From: Pandoraea pnomenusa
Lineage (GTDB): Bacteria > Pseudomonadota > Gammaproteobacteria > Burkholderiales > Burkholderiaceae
Assembly (NCBI RefSeq): GCF_000767615.3
Contig: NZ_CP009553.3
Span: forward strand, 2,542,001-2,606,000
Length of the DNA: 64,000 nucleotides
Reading direction: 5' to 3'
A program made the position numbers and the translations under genes. Of the stretch, positions 42,101-51,830 are shown piece after piece. The stretch's first letter is position 1; the number at the start of each line of letters is the position of its first letter. The notes beneath the pieces were generated by a model, which was given only the letters and a program-made list of their open reading frames with translations, was not told the origin of the DNA and ran no database searches.

Positions 42101-43452
42101 CACCCGTGCCGACCGTGCCTCCCAGTCCGTCGCCGCGGGGAGCATGGCGCCAATGGCGCTGGCGCCATTGGCCACGCTCGCTGTTTGCGCGCCTCGCGCT
42201 CATCCTCGTGGTCGGGCTCACGCTTGCCCAGGCGCTGTCGTTCTGGCTCACCATGACCGAGCGCAACCGCGTCACGTCGAACATGATGAGCGTCTACATC
42301 GAGAGCGAGGTCGCCAGTTCGGTGGCGCTGCTCGATCATCTGCCGGCGAGTGAACGTGCACAGTGGCTGCCGCGTCTGGCACGTCGCAGCTACCGCTTCG
42401 AACTGGGGCCGGGCGCGAGCGGCGGCACGCCCGATGCGGGACTCGCCGCGCAGGTCGCGGCGGTGATTCGGGACGCCATCGGCGTGACCTATCCGCTGAC
42501 GGTGAGCAGCGTGCCCGGTGACGCCGACCGGCTCCAGGTGCATCTGCGCCTGAGTGACGGCTCGCCGCTGACCATCGACGTGTTCCCGACGCCGACACTG
42601 CCGCTCTCCGGCTGGCTGCCCGTGGTGCTCGTCATGCAATTGCTGCTCATCGCCGGATGCTGCTGGCTGGCCGTGCGCGTGGCGACACGTCCGTTGAATG
42701 CGCTGGCGAATGCCGCCGATACGCTCGGTCCCGACTTGCGTGCCGAGCGCCTGAATGAAGAGGGACCGTCCGAAGTGGCGCGCGCCGCGAGGGCGTTCAA
42801 TGCGATGCAGGATCGCATCGGCGGCTACATGACCGAGCGCATGCAGATACTCGCGGCCATCTCGCACGATTTGCAGACGCCGATCACGCGCATGCGCTTG
42901 CGCGTCGACACCATGGAAGACGAATCCTCTGCCGAGCGCCTGCAACAGGACCTGCGCGAGATGGAGTCGCTGGTCAAGGAAGGGGTGACGTATGCGCGCA
43001 CGCTCCACGGCGCCGTCGAAGCGCCACGCAAGGTGGATCTCGATGCGTTGCTCGACACACTGGTGTGCGACTACGCGGACGCCGGTCAACCCGTTGCCTT
43101 GACGGGAACAGTCGGGCATCCGGTGGTCACGCGCCCGCAGGCGTTGCGCCGCATCGTGGGCAATCTGATCGACAACGCGCTGAAGTACGGGGGCGATGCC
43201 AATCTGTCGGTCGTGCGATGCGACGAGGGCATCGACATCGTGGTGACCGATCACGGCCCAGGCATTCCGGAGGACAAACTCGAAGCGGTGTTCGCGCCGT
43301 TCGTGCGGCTGGAGACCTCGCGCAATCGTCACACCGGTGGGACCGGATTGGGGCTTGCGATCGCGAAGCAGCTCGCACAGGCGATGGACGCGCGACTGAC
43401 ACTGCGCAACCGCGACGGTGGCGGGCTCGAAGCCCGCCTTCGCCTGATGTGA
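42097..43452 (+). CDS. Sensor histidine kinase, EnvZ type
   Basis: A 451-residue inner-membrane kinase. Two membrane segments (LFARLALILVVGLTLAQALSFW and WLPVVLVMQLLLIAGCCWLAV) flank a periplasmic domain of about 120 residues; a HAMP segment follows (VRVATRPLNALANAAD). His257 in ISHDLQTPITRMRLR is the phospho-acceptor. The ATPase domain has NLIDNALKYGG, DHGPGIPEDKLEAVF and GGTGLGLAIAKQLA. The start at 42097 overlaps the regulator's stop. The last base before the convergent FAD oxidase gene is 76 bases away. Confidence 0.93.
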   Translation: MTPVPTVPPSPSPRGAWRQWRWRHWPRSLFARLALILVVGLTLAQALSFWLTMTERNRVTSNMMSVYIESEVASSVALLDHLPASERAQWLPRLARRSYRFELGPGASGGTPDAGLAAQVAAVIRDAIGVTYPLTVSSVPGDADRLQVHLRLSDGSPLTIDVFPTPTLPLSGWLPVVLVMQLLLIAGCCWLAVRVATRPLNALANAADTLGPDLRAERLNEEGPSEVARAARAFNAMQDRIGGYMTERMQILAAISHDLQTPITRMRLRVDTMEDESSAERLQQDLREMESLVKEGVTYARTLHGAVEAPRKVDLDALLDTLVCDYADAGQPVALTGTVGHPVVTRPQALRRIVGNLIDNALKYGGDANLSVVRCDEGIDIVVTDHGPGIPEDKLEAVFAPFVRLETSRNRHTGGTGLGLAIAKQLAQAMDARLTLRNRDGGGLEARLRLM

Positions 43453-43528
43453 CGTCGTCGACCGCGATTCATGGCAATTCACCGCCAGTTGCGACGATTT
43501 GCAGCGCATCGCGGTGCTTCAGGCCGCT

Positions 43529-44866
43529 TTACCGCTCGAGTCCCGCGCGGTGCTTCTGGTATTGAATGGCCGACACGATCGCCATGCGGCGAATCGGCTC
43601 GGGCGGCAGCCACGTCGGTCGCTCGAAGCCCAGCGCATCCGTGAGTTCGGGCGACTTCAGGCCGCAAGCCATCTCGCCGAGCAGTTTGCCGAACATGCTG
43701 CCCTTGAGCACGCCCGCGCCGTTGCAACCCAGCGAGGCGAACAGGTCCTTGCGGATCTCGCCGAAGTACAGCGCGCCGTTACGGGTCAGCGCCGTTACGC
43801 CGCCCCACACATATTCGAACCGATGTGACGCGAGGTGTGGATAGCGGCGCTGATAGGCGTCGCGCAGCATGGCGCTCACCTCAGCCAGCGGCCGTTCCTT
43901 CTCGTATGAATAGGCGCTGCGTACGACAAAGCGCCCACCGAGCGTCTTGCGCAGCGTCGTGCCAAGCCGGTTCGCGGGGATGACGCCCCATTCGCTGGCC
44001 GGGCCGAGCCTGGCCAGTTCGTCGGCCGGCAGTACCGGCGTCATTGCCGCGTACGTGTAGATCGTGAAGACGCGGTCGCGGGCCAGGCCGAGTTTTCGCG
44101 CGAAGCCGTTGTTTGCCACGATCACCTGTCCCGCCCGGAGACGCGCCGTAGCCGTGGTCACCGTGTACGGTCCGGTGCCGTCGAGCGAGACAACCGGTTC
44201 GTTTTCCCACAGGCGAACATTGGCGGGCAGGCTGTCCGCCAGCCCGCGCACCAGGGCGGCCGGCTGTACGAAAACATTATTGTCGGAGTGATATCCGTAG
44301 CCGTAGTAGCGCGTGCCGATCTCGCTTTGCAGGGCGTCTCGCGAGAGCTCGCGATACGACACCCCCCATTCACGGTATTGCGCCAGCGTGTCGCGAAGCC
44401 GCTTCTCCCCGTCGGGGGTGGCCGCCGCGTGATACTTTCCGACCGGGTTCCATCCGCAATCGATGCCATGCGTGGTGACCAGATCGTGAAGCCACTTCAA
44501 CCCGATGTCATAGAGGCGAATCTGCTTGCGCGCCACTTCGACCGGACTGCCGTGCCCCCCCATGCCGGTGTTGTGCGGCAAGTTGATCAGGAAGCCCGAG
44601 TTGCGTCCCGCCGAGCCGTTGCCTACGGTGGTGGCGTCGATCACAAGCACCGTGGCTTCGGGGCGTAATTCGGCAATGCGCCGCGCCGCGGCCAGTCCGG
44701 TGAAGCCGGCGCCGATCACGATGACATCGTAGCTTCGCACCGATGGCGGGTGCGTGTGCGGCACGCGCGCGGGCAAGAGGGCATTCCAGCCGGCGCCCGC
44801 CTGATAGGCGGGGAATGTGCCCCGCCCGGGGCGGGGCGGGAGAGAGGGCGTAACTTGATTGGGCAT
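43529..44866 (-). CDS. FAD-dependent amine/amino-acid oxidoreductase (DAO family)
   Basis: A 445-residue oxidase or dehydrogenase. The FAD loop is DVIVIGAGFTGLAAARRIAE near residue 47, followed by VLVIDATTVGNGSAGRNSGF, the flavin-pyrophosphate pattern of glycine/sarcosine-oxidase-like (PuuB/OrdL) enzymes. CNGAGVLKGSMFGKLLGEMACG near the C-terminus is the second FAD-contact region. It follows the TauABC-like transporter genes in the same direction (45 bases after the ATPase), so it may oxidise the imported amine or amino-acid compound. Confidence 0.88.
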   Translation of the reverse strand: MPNQVTPSLPPRPGRGTFPAYQAGAGWNALLPARVPHTHPPSVRSYDVIVIGAGFTGLAAARRIAELRPEATVLVIDATTVGNGSAGRNSGFLINLPHNTGMGGHGSPVEVARKQIRLYDIGLKWLHDLVTTHGIDCGWNPVGKYHAAATPDGEKRLRDTLAQYREWGVSYRELSRDALQSEIGTRYYGYGYHSDNNVFVQPAALVRGLADSLPANVRLWENEPVVSLDGTGPYTVTTATARLRAGQVIVANNGFARKLGLARDRVFTIYTYAAMTPVLPADELARLGPASEWGVIPANRLGTTLRKTLGGRFVVRSAYSYEKERPLAEVSAMLRDAYQRRYPHLASHRFEYVWGGVTALTRNGALYFGEIRKDLFASLGCNGAGVLKGSMFGKLLGEMACGLKSPELTDALGFERPTWLPPEPIRRMAIVSAIQYQKHRAGLER

Positions 44867-44911
44867 GACGATAGAAGGGCGGGGGCTTTGCCGAAACGTG
44901 CCTCGGGAAAA

Positions 44912-45754
44912 TTACGCGGCCTGGCTTTCCAGACTGCGCATGACCTCGGTTTGCACGGTGTTCCAGATTTGCGATTTGAGTTCGTTGTAGCGTGCCGAGA
45001 GCTGGACTTGCGCGTCGCGCGGCATTGGCAGGTCGTTCGGCAGGTCGCAGGCCACGCGGCCAGGCCGTGCGCTCATGATGACCATACGCGTCGAGAGCAT
45101 CAGGGCCTCGTCGATCGAGTGCGTAATGAAGACGATCGTCTTGCCGCTCTTTTGATAGATCTGCAGCAGTTCCTCCTGCAACACCTGGCGCGTCATCGCG
45201 TCGAGTGCGGCAAACGGTTCGTCGAGCAGTATCACGTCCGGGTCGTTGGCGAGCACGCGCGCGATCGACACCCGCTGGCGCATGCCGCCCGAAAGCGCCT
45301 TCGGATAGCGGTCCTCGAAACCCTTCAGGCCGACCATATCGATGTAGCGGCGCGCGGTTGCATAGCGCGTGGCCTTGTCCACACCTTTCATCTTCAGGCC
45401 GAACGCCACGTTGTCGAGCACACTCAGCCACGGGAAAAGCGCGTACTGCTGGAAGACCATGCCGCAGTGCGGGTCGATGCCCTTGACCTCGCGACCGTTC
45501 ACGAGAATCTTGCCCGTGGTGGGTTCGTCGAAGCCTGTGATGAGATTGAGCAGCGTCGACTTGCCACAGCCCGAGGCGCCGAGCAACACCACGAATTCGC
45601 CGCGGGCGATATTCATGTCCACCCGCTCGAGCGCCTGAAAGTCGCCGTAACGCTTGGACACGCCGTCGATGGCGATCATCGCCGCGGCGTTCGTGGCGAG
45701 ATCCGTGGAAGCGGCGTTCTGGCCGCCAGCGTGAGAATCCATGCGATCGTTCAT
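44912..45754 (-). CDS. ABC transporter ATP-binding protein (TauB/SsuB type)
   Basis: A 280-residue ATPase: Walker A GASGCGKST near residue 60, Q-loop MVFQQYALFPWLSV, signature LSGGMRQRVSIARVL, Walker B VILLDEPFAALDAMT, and H-loop FITHSIDEALMLSTR. Its start overlaps the permease stop (ATGA). It energises uptake by the 45751-47592 pair. Confidence 0.93.
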   Translation of the reverse strand: MNDRMDSHAGGQNAASTDLATNAAAMIAIDGVSKRYGDFQALERVDMNIARGEFVVLLGASGCGKSTLLNLITGFDEPTTGKILVNGREVKGIDPHCGMVFQQYALFPWLSVLDNVAFGLKMKGVDKATRYATARRYIDMVGLKGFEDRYPKALSGGMRQRVSIARVLANDPDVILLDEPFAALDAMTRQVLQEELLQIYQKSGKTIVFITHSIDEALMLSTRMVIMSARPGRVACDLPNDLPMPRDAQVQLSARYNELKSQIWNTVQTEVMRSLESQAA

Positions 45755-46518
45755 GCTTGCCACCTCAACACCTTGCGCTCGATGGCGCGAAATACGATAT
45801 CCGTCACCAGCACGGTGACACTGATCATCACCATGCCGAGCACCACGACTTCTGTCTGGAAGAACTCCTTGCCGTTCATGATGAGGAAGCCGAGACCTTC
45901 GCGTGCAGCGACGAGTTCGGCGGAAATCACGCACGTCCAGGACAGGCCGAGAATGATCTTCAGACCCGACAGGATCTGCGGCAGACTCGCGGGAAGAATC
46001 ACTTCGCGCATCACCTGCCAGTTGCTGGCACCCAGATTCTTCGCGGCGCGAATGAGCAGCGGGTCCACGTTGCGCGTGGCTTCGATCACATACACCAATG
46101 CGGGGGCGAATGTCCCCATGAACACGATGCTGTACTTCTGCGTCTCGGAAATGCCGAACCACAGCAGTGAGAGCGGAATCCAGCTCATCGACGGCAGCGG
46201 ACGCAGGAACGACAGGATCGGATCGAATGCCGCGCGGGCGTAGCTCGACGTGCCCAGCACGATACCCAGCGGAATGGCCACGATCGTGGCGGCGATGAAA
46301 CCCGTCATCACGCGGCGGGTCGAGGCGAGCACATTCGAGAGCAGCGAGCCGTCTGCCATCATGGACACGATGCGCTCCGCAACGGCAGACGGCGGCGGCA
46401 GGAACAGCGGGTCGATGACCCCGGTGCGGCAGGCCATCTCCCATACCATCAGGAACACGACCACGGACGCGAATCCCACACCCAGCAGCGTGGCGCGGGA
46501 CGGTTGGCGATGATTCAC
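45751..46518 (-). CDS. ABC transporter permease (TauC/SsuC type)
   Basis: A 255-residue inner-membrane permease with six hydrophobic segments. The EAA-loop region reads LIRAAKNLGASNWQVMREVILPASLPQI. PLSLLWFGISETQKYSIVFMGTFAPAL is a typical helix-4/5 stretch of the nitrate/sulfonate/taurine branch. It lies 69 bases after the binding-protein gene. Confidence 0.92.
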   Translation of the reverse strand: MNHRQPSRATLLGVGFASVVVFLMVWEMACRTGVIDPLFLPPPSAVAERIVSMMADGSLLSNVLASTRRVMTGFIAATIVAIPLGIVLGTSSYARAAFDPILSFLRPLPSMSWIPLSLLWFGISETQKYSIVFMGTFAPALVYVIEATRNVDPLLIRAAKNLGASNWQVMREVILPASLPQILSGLKIILGLSWTCVISAELVAAREGLGFLIMNGKEFFQTEVVVLGMVMISVTVLVTDIVFRAIERKVLRWQA

Positions 46519-46587
46519 AATCAGACTCCTCAGGCGAGCGCCGGCGCGTCGTCAACGCGTGATCGGACGAACCGGCGCACAGGGGGC

Positions 46588-47592
46588 TTACAGGTACGAC
46601 GTGTTGATCCACTGGCGCACGGCCGGGGCCTTGTCGATCTGCTTGTACGTCACGAGCATTTCCGCGAGGCGTTGCAGGCCGTCAACATAGCTGCCCGGCG
46701 ACTTGAGCAGTTGCGACTGCTGCGCGAGCGAATACCATTCCGCGCCCTTGATCGTCTCGATCTGATCGAGCGCCGACATCCCCGTGAGACCGATCAGCGT
46801 GCGGGCGGCCTCGTCCGGCTTGCCGTGCAGCGTCTGGCAGGCGTCGAAATACACCTTCAGATACTTGCGCACCACGTCGGCGTTCTTCTCGGCCCAGGCA
46901 TTGCGCACGATCAATACGTCCGGGCCCGGCGTCACGTTGTACTTCTTGTAGAGCGAGAACTGCGTGTCATCGGCCAGCAGCTTCATGCCGGACATGGCGC
47001 GAATGCGGTTGAATTGAGGTGTCCAGGCCGCGGCGGCGTCGATCTGCCCCGACTGAATCGCGCCGGGCAACTCCGGTGCGGGCACGTTGAGCACCGTCAC
47101 ATCGTTGGACAGGCCGGCATTGCCCAGCAGATCCAGCACCAGCAGGTGCGCGCTCGACGCAAAGGTCACGCCCAGCTTCTTGCCCTTGAGGTCCTGCAGC
47201 GAATTCACGCCGTCGCGCACGAACAGACCTTCCACGCGACCGAAGCTCTCCGGTACGGCCACGATCGAAAAGTGCTTCGAGCCGCGGGCCATCAGCGCGA
47301 GTGCCGACACGATGCCGGTGCAGGCAATGTCGATGCCGCCAGAGAGCACCGCGCTCATGCGTGCCGACGACGTGCCGAACGCCTGCCATTGCTGATCGAT
47401 GCCGGCCGCCGCGAAGGCGCCCGACTTCATCGCCAGATACGCCGGATAGTGGCCCAGCCATGCCGATCCGCCGTACTGCACTGTCGTGGCGTCCGCGGCC
47501 AGGGCCGAGCCCGGCAGCGCCAGGGTACCGGTTGCCGCGGCGGCCGATATGGCCGCGCCGGTGTGAAGGAACTTGCGTCGAGAGAGGTTCAT
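46588..47592 (-). CDS. ABC transporter substrate-binding protein, Tat-exported (TauA/SsuA type)
   Basis: A 334-residue binding protein with a twin-arginine signal (LSRRKFLHTG) followed by an Ala-rich core. The mature protein starts TVQYGGSAWLGHYPAYLAMKSG, as in NMT1/TauA-like proteins. AAAGGAGA lies upstream of 47592. Folding before export is unusual for TauA-like proteins and may point to a cofactor-bearing or slowly folding ligand-binding domain. It is the first gene of the transporter operon, 111 bases downstream of a LysR gene. Confidence 0.9.
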   Translation of the reverse strand: MNLSRRKFLHTGAAISAAAATGTLALPGSALAADATTVQYGGSAWLGHYPAYLAMKSGAFAAAGIDQQWQAFGTSSARMSAVLSGGIDIACTGIVSALALMARGSKHFSIVAVPESFGRVEGLFVRDGVNSLQDLKGKKLGVTFASSAHLLVLDLLGNAGLSNDVTVLNVPAPELPGAIQSGQIDAAAAWTPQFNRIRAMSGMKLLADDTQFSLYKKYNVTPGPDVLIVRNAWAEKNADVVRKYLKVYFDACQTLHGKPDEAARTLIGLTGMSALDQIETIKGAEWYSLAQQSQLLKSPGSYVDGLQRLAEMLVTYKQIDKAPAVRQWINTSYL

Positions 47593-47703
47593 GCGTGTCT
47601 CCTTTAATGGGTCTGTGTTATTCGCGTTGAACGGATGGCGCGCTTCGGGCGAACGTTGCCCGGCCCCGCGCCCGGGGCGTTGACGGCAAGGCATTGCCGG
47701 CGA

Positions 47704-48666
47704 TCAGCAAAGCGCCAGTCGTTCCCCCAGCCAGGGCATCAGCCGGCGCAGTTCCGGAAACGCCTCTTGCGCGAGCGCGAGACGGCCGGCGAGGAAACAT
47801 TGCGACGCCATCTCCGAAACCTCACCTTCGCGCGAGACCTGATAGATCGTGCGCGAGAGGGCGGGGCCGGGCAGGGGCAACGCGGCGAGTTGGGGCAGCG
47901 AGGCGCGCCCCTGCAGCAGGCAGAGCGGCGTGGCGATCGTGAAACCCAGATCGGCGGCGACCATCGACATCACAATGTCCGACGTATCGATCTCGAGATG
48001 CATGCGGGGCGAATGACCGGTGCGGCGCAGGTGGCGTTCGATCACCGCCCCGAAGTGAGACCGGCCCGAAAAGCGGATCAGCGGCAACGAGCGGATCAAC
48101 TCGCTCAGATCGGCCTGGGCCAGATCTGCGGCCCGCGCCTTCGGGAGTACCACGATGAACGGTTCCGTGAAAATCGGGCGGCGCACCAGTCGCTCCATGT
48201 CGTGCATCGGGTCGCTCGTCACGATCAGGTCGAGTTGGCGTGCCAGCAGGGCTTGCGCGTGGCCGTTGGCCAGTCCGGACCAGAGGAGCAATTCGCTGGT
48301 GCTGCCGGACATCTGGCGAACGATGGACGGTCCGACCGTGGCGGCGAACGAGTCGATCATGCCCACGCGCACGGCGGCACGGCTGGCCACGTCGGCGTCT
48401 TGCACCTGAGCGATCAGCCGATCCATGTCGTCGACGATCTGACGCGCGTGGCGAGAGAGCGCGAGTCCGGCAGGGGTCAGCTTCAGTGGGCGTCGGGAGC
48501 GGTCGAGCACGCGCGTGCCGACGGTCTGCTCAATCTGGGCGATGGCCTGGGAGATCGCGGACTGCGTGATGCCCAGCGTCGTGGCGGCGCCGGACAGGGA
48601 GCCTGCCGAAGCGACGGCCTCGAAGATCCGCAACGATCTGACGTCGAGGTCTGCGCGCTTTTTCAT
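47704..48666 (-). CDS. LysR family transcriptional regulator
   Basis: A 320-residue LysR protein: HTH LRIFEAVASAGSLSGAATTLG with TQSAISQAIAQIEQ, then a linker and an effector domain (AVRVGMIDSFAATVGP). It is transcribed in the same direction as, and directly upstream of, the TauABC-like operon, so it probably controls that operon. A perfect CTAATAC-TTT-GTATTAG dyad lies 136 bases upstream of its start. Confidence 0.92.
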   Translation of the reverse strand: MKKRADLDVRSLRIFEAVASAGSLSGAATTLGITQSAISQAIAQIEQTVGTRVLDRSRRPLKLTPAGLALSRHARQIVDDMDRLIAQVQDADVASRAAVRVGMIDSFAATVGPSIVRQMSGSTSELLLWSGLANGHAQALLARQLDLIVTSDPMHDMERLVRRPIFTEPFIVVLPKARAADLAQADLSELIRSLPLIRFSGRSHFGAVIERHLRRTGHSPRMHLEIDTSDIVMSMVAADLGFTIATPLCLLQGRASLPQLAALPLPGPALSRTIYQVSREGEVSEMASQCFLAGRLALAQEAFPELRRLMPWLGERLALC

Positions 48667-49044
48667 CGGCGTGTCTCCAGGGCTGCGGTGAGGTGTCGAA
48701 GGACCGGGAAGGCCGAGCCTGTTTCACCGCGATGATCGGTATAAGAATTTCTGAGAATTGTAGGTATATGGGGGGTAAAACAGAAAACAAATTAAGAAAA
48801 ACTAATACTTTGTATTAGGGCGCGAGAATGCGAAGGGAACAAATTGCCTGGACGGGGCGGCGTCAGACTGAGGGGGTGGGAATGGGGCGAGCGTTCGCGG
48901 TGTGTCGTACGTGTCTGACGGGAAGGCCGGAGGGTAGGGAGAGAACTGGACCTGCGCGGGCGCGTTGGCGGATGGCGGCTCGCCGATCGGCTCGAGCCGC
49001 CGAAAGGCGATTTCGATCGCCTGACGTGGCGTCGTGCCGCGGCG
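48667..49044. other. 378-base non-coding interval
   Basis: Lies between the LysR start and the hutI stop (both genes on the minus strand). The first 150 bases are AT-rich and hold the LysR promoter and a dyad; the rest is GC-rich and without a convincing gene. A 97-codon plus-strand frame there is Arg-rich and lacks a ribosome site. Confidence 0.5.
48802..48818. promoter_or_regulatory. AT-rich dyad, operator or terminator
   Basis: CTAATAC-TTT-GTATTAG is perfect. On the minus strand it is followed by TTTTTCTTAATTTG, so it could be a weak intrinsic terminator of the hut transcript, or a site for the LysR protein whose gene starts 136 bases downstream. Confidence 0.5.
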
Positions 49045-50262
49045 TCACGCCGAGGCGGGATCGCGCCACTCGCCGTTGCGAACCGTGCGCGACGGCAGCG
49101 CGCCGCCGAGCCAGTACGTGAGTTCCGCCGGTCGTTCGATCTCCCATGCCACGAAATCCGCTGACTTCCCGGCCTCGATCGTGCCATGCGTCTCCAGCAT
49201 GCCGAGCGCCTTCGCCGCGTTGCGCGTAACGCCGGCCAGCGCCTCCTCGGGAGTCAGGCCGAACAGCGTGCAAGCCATGTTGAGCATCAGGCGCAGCGAC
49301 AGCGCGGGCGACGTTCCCGGATTCAGGTCCGACGCCACCGCGATGTCCACGCCATGCCGGCGCAGCAGGTCAACCGGCGGGCGGCGCGTCTCCTGCAACA
49401 TGTGGAAGGCACCGGGCAACAGCACCGCCACCGTGCCGGCGCGTCCCATCGCGGCGGCGTCTTCCGGCGTCATATACTCCAGATGATCGGCCGACAGCGC
49501 CCCGAGTTCGGCTGCCATGCTCGAGCCGCCCAGCGGCGACAACTGCTCGGCGTGCAGCTTCACCGGCAACTTCAGCTTCTGTGCACGCAACAGTACGCGC
49601 ATGACCTGTGCCGGCGTGAACGCGATCGTCTCGCAAAACGCATCCACCGCGTCCACCAGCCGCTCCTCGGCCAACGTCGGCAAAATCTCCGAGCAGACAT
49701 AATTCACGTACTCGTCCGCCTTGCCGGCAAACTCCATCGGGACCGTGTGGGCGGCCAGGCAGGTTGTCTTTACCGTCACGGGCAGCGATTCGCCCAGGCG
49801 CCGCGCCACGCGCAGCATCTTGCGCTCGCTGTTCAGATCCAGGCCGTAGCCCGACTTGATCTCGACCGTCGTCACGCCGTCGCGCATCAACGCCAGCAGG
49901 CGCTTGCGGGCCGAGACGAAGAGCGCGTCCTCGGTGGCGTCGCGCGTATGGCGCACCGTGTGCCGGATTCCGCCGCCTGCCGCCGATATCTCGGCGTAGC
50001 TCACGCCTTGCAGGCGTTGTTCGAACTCCTGGCTGCGGTTGCCGCCAAAGACCAGGTGCGTGTGGCAGTCAATCAACCCGGGGGTGACCCACGCGCCTTG
50101 CAGGTCGATGCAAAGATCCGAGCCCGAGGCCGATCGCTCGCCGCGCGGACCCACCCACTCGATGTGCTTGCCTCGCGTGACGATCACGGCGTCTTCGATG
50201 GCGTTGTAGCGACCGTCGCGCATGGTCGCGACGTGACAGTGCTTCCAGTAGGTACGTTTCAT
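49045..50262 (-). CDS. hutI: Imidazolonepropionase
   Basis: A 405-residue amidohydrolase that opens imidazolone-5-propionate to N-formimino-L-glutamate, the third step of histidine breakdown. The metal motif is [12 protein letters not shown] near residue 73; [45 protein letters not shown] and [22 protein letters not shown] are all HutI hallmarks. It starts at 50262, six bases after the permease stop, and ends the hut transcript. Normal length for the family. Confidence 0.95.
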   Translation of the reverse strand: MKRTYWKHCHVATMRDGRYNAIEDAVIVTRGKHIEWVGPRGERSASGSDLCIDLQGAWVTPGLIDCHTHLVFGGNRSQEFEQRLQGVSYAEISAAGGGIRHTVRHTRDATEDALFVSARKRLLALMRDGVTTVEIKSGYGLDLNSERKMLRVARRLGESLPVTVKTTCLAAHTVPMEFAGKADEYVNYVCSEILPTLAEERLVDAVDAFCETIAFTPAQVMRVLLRAQKLKLPVKLHAEQLSPLGGSSMAAELGALSADHLEYMTPEDAAAMGRAGTVAVLLPGAFHMLQETRRPPVDLLRRHGVDIAVASDLNPGTSPALSLRLMLNMACTLFGLTPEEALAGVTRNAAKALGMLETHGTIEAGKSADFVAWEIERPAELTYWLGGALPSRTVRNGEWRDPASA

Positions 50263-50269
50263 AAGAGAC

Positions 50270-51649
50270 TCATTCCATGCGCATCTGGCTGCGCAGTTGC
50301 GCTTGCTTGGGTTTGACACCGAACTGGTAGGCGAGCGACATCAACAGGATCCAGCCCGCGCCGACGTACAGTGCGACGCGCGTGTCGTCCCGATAGCCCA
50401 GCACGCCGATCACGAACAACATGAAGGCGATGGCCAGCGCAGGGCCGACCGGCCAAAGCGGGACCTTGAACTTCAGGGCGGCGACTTCCCGCGCAGGCAG
50501 ACGCCGACGCATGGCGACCTGCGAGAGCAGGATCATCAGCCAGACCCATACCGTGGCGAACGTGGCGATCGATGCAATGATCAGGAACACGCCTTCCGGA
50601 ATCAGGTAATTGAGGACGACGCCGCCGAGCAATGCGGCCGTCATGACGAGCACCGTGACCCACGGAACGCCGTGGCGCGACGTCGCCGAAAAGGCCGCGG
50701 GCGCCTGTCCTTGCCCGGCCATGCCGAACATCATGCGGCCCGCGCCGAAAATGTTGCTGTTGATGGCCGAGATCGCCGCGGAGATCACGATCACGTTCAG
50801 AATCGCGGCTGCCGAGCGGATTCCGAGTCCGGAGAAGATCTGCACGAACGGACTTCCCTGGCTGCCGATGCCGGTCCAGGGAAAGATCGCCATCAGCACG
50901 CACATCGTGAGCACGTAGAACAGCAGGATGCGCGCCGGCACGGCGTTGATGGCACGCGGGATCACCGTCTCGGGATTCCTCGCCTCGCCGCCCGTGATGC
51001 CGATGATCTCGATACCGCCGTACGCGAACATCACCACCGCCAGCGATGCGACGAGACCGCCCCAGCCGTTGGGCAGAAAGCCGCCGTGCGACCAAAGATT
51101 ACTCAGCGCCGGTGCGTGCTCGCCATGCAATTGAACACCCGCGAACAGAATCACGCTGCCGCCGACGATCATCGCCGCGATCGCGAGAATCTTCACCAGC
51201 GCCAGCCAGAACTCCATCTCGCCGTAGACCTTCACGTTGCACAGGTTCAGGCCACAGATCAGCATCACGATGCCGAGCACCCAGAGCCACTGCGGTACGT
51301 CCGGAAACCAGAAGCCCATGTAGATGCCGAACGCCGTCACGTCCGCCAGGCAGACGATCACCATCTCGAGGATGTACGTCCAGCCGGTGAGAAACCCCGC
51401 CAGCGGGCCGAGATTGTCGCGGGCATAGCGCCCGAAGGAGCCGGATACCGGCTCCCGTACGGCCATCTCCCCGAGGGCGCGCATGACCATGTAGACGGCG
51501 GCGCCGCCGAGGATGTACGCGAGGATGACCGCGGGACCGGCGAGTTGGATGGCGGACGCCGAGCCGTAGAACAGGCCCGTACCGATGGCGGAGCCGAGCG
51601 CCAGGAAGCGGATGTGCCGCGCGCTCAGATTGCGTTGCAGGTTTTTCAA
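50270..51649 (-). CDS. Amino acid permease of the hut cluster (HutT-like)
   Basis: A 459-residue APC-family transporter with about twelve hydrophobic segments. [20 protein letters not shown] is the substrate-binding first helix; [22 protein letters not shown] and [21 protein letters not shown] are family signatures of the proline/histidine/aromatic group. I start it at the TTG at 51649, which has CAGGAG five bases upstream; ATG 51667 lies in frame but has no ribosome site. Position between hutH and hutI makes histidine (or urocanate) the likely substrate. Confidence 0.88.
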   Translation of the reverse strand: MKNLQRNLSARHIRFLALGSAIGTGLFYGSASAIQLAGPAVILAYILGGAAVYMVMRALGEMAVREPVSGSFGRYARDNLGPLAGFLTGWTYILEMVIVCLADVTAFGIYMGFWFPDVPQWLWVLGIVMLICGLNLCNVKVYGEMEFWLALVKILAIAAMIVGGSVILFAGVQLHGEHAPALSNLWSHGGFLPNGWGGLVASLAVVMFAYGGIEIIGITGGEARNPETVIPRAINAVPARILLFYVLTMCVLMAIFPWTGIGSQGSPFVQIFSGLGIRSAAAILNVIVISAAISAINSNIFGAGRMMFGMAGQGQAPAAFSATSRHGVPWVTVLVMTAALLGGVVLNYLIPEGVFLIIASIATFATVWVWLMILLSQVAMRRRLPAREVAALKFKVPLWPVGPALAIAFMLFVIGVLGYRDDTRVALYVGAGWILLMSLAYQFGVKPKQAQLRSQMRME

Positions 51650-51830
51650 GCTGTCTCCTGAAAGCATGATTCGCCGGCCCGCGAGCGCGAGCGGCAGAGG
51701 AAGTCGGTGTGTCGGGGCGGTGCTCGTGACACCCGGTGCACGACCGCCGCACGAAAGACACCCGTGCGCCATGAGGCCGGAGCGCGAATCGCTGTTCGTT
51801 TCGCCCCGGCAGGGCGGAATCAAACGCGAC

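Noticed and set aside
48828..49121. Arg-rich plus-strand frame next to hutI
   Set aside because: No ribosome site, no family, composition of antisense or spacer DNA; the region is better seen as promoter and terminator space.
50297..51661. Plus-strand open frame over the hut permease
   Set aside because: Shadow of the permease gene; Arg/His/Asp-rich without hydrophobic pattern.
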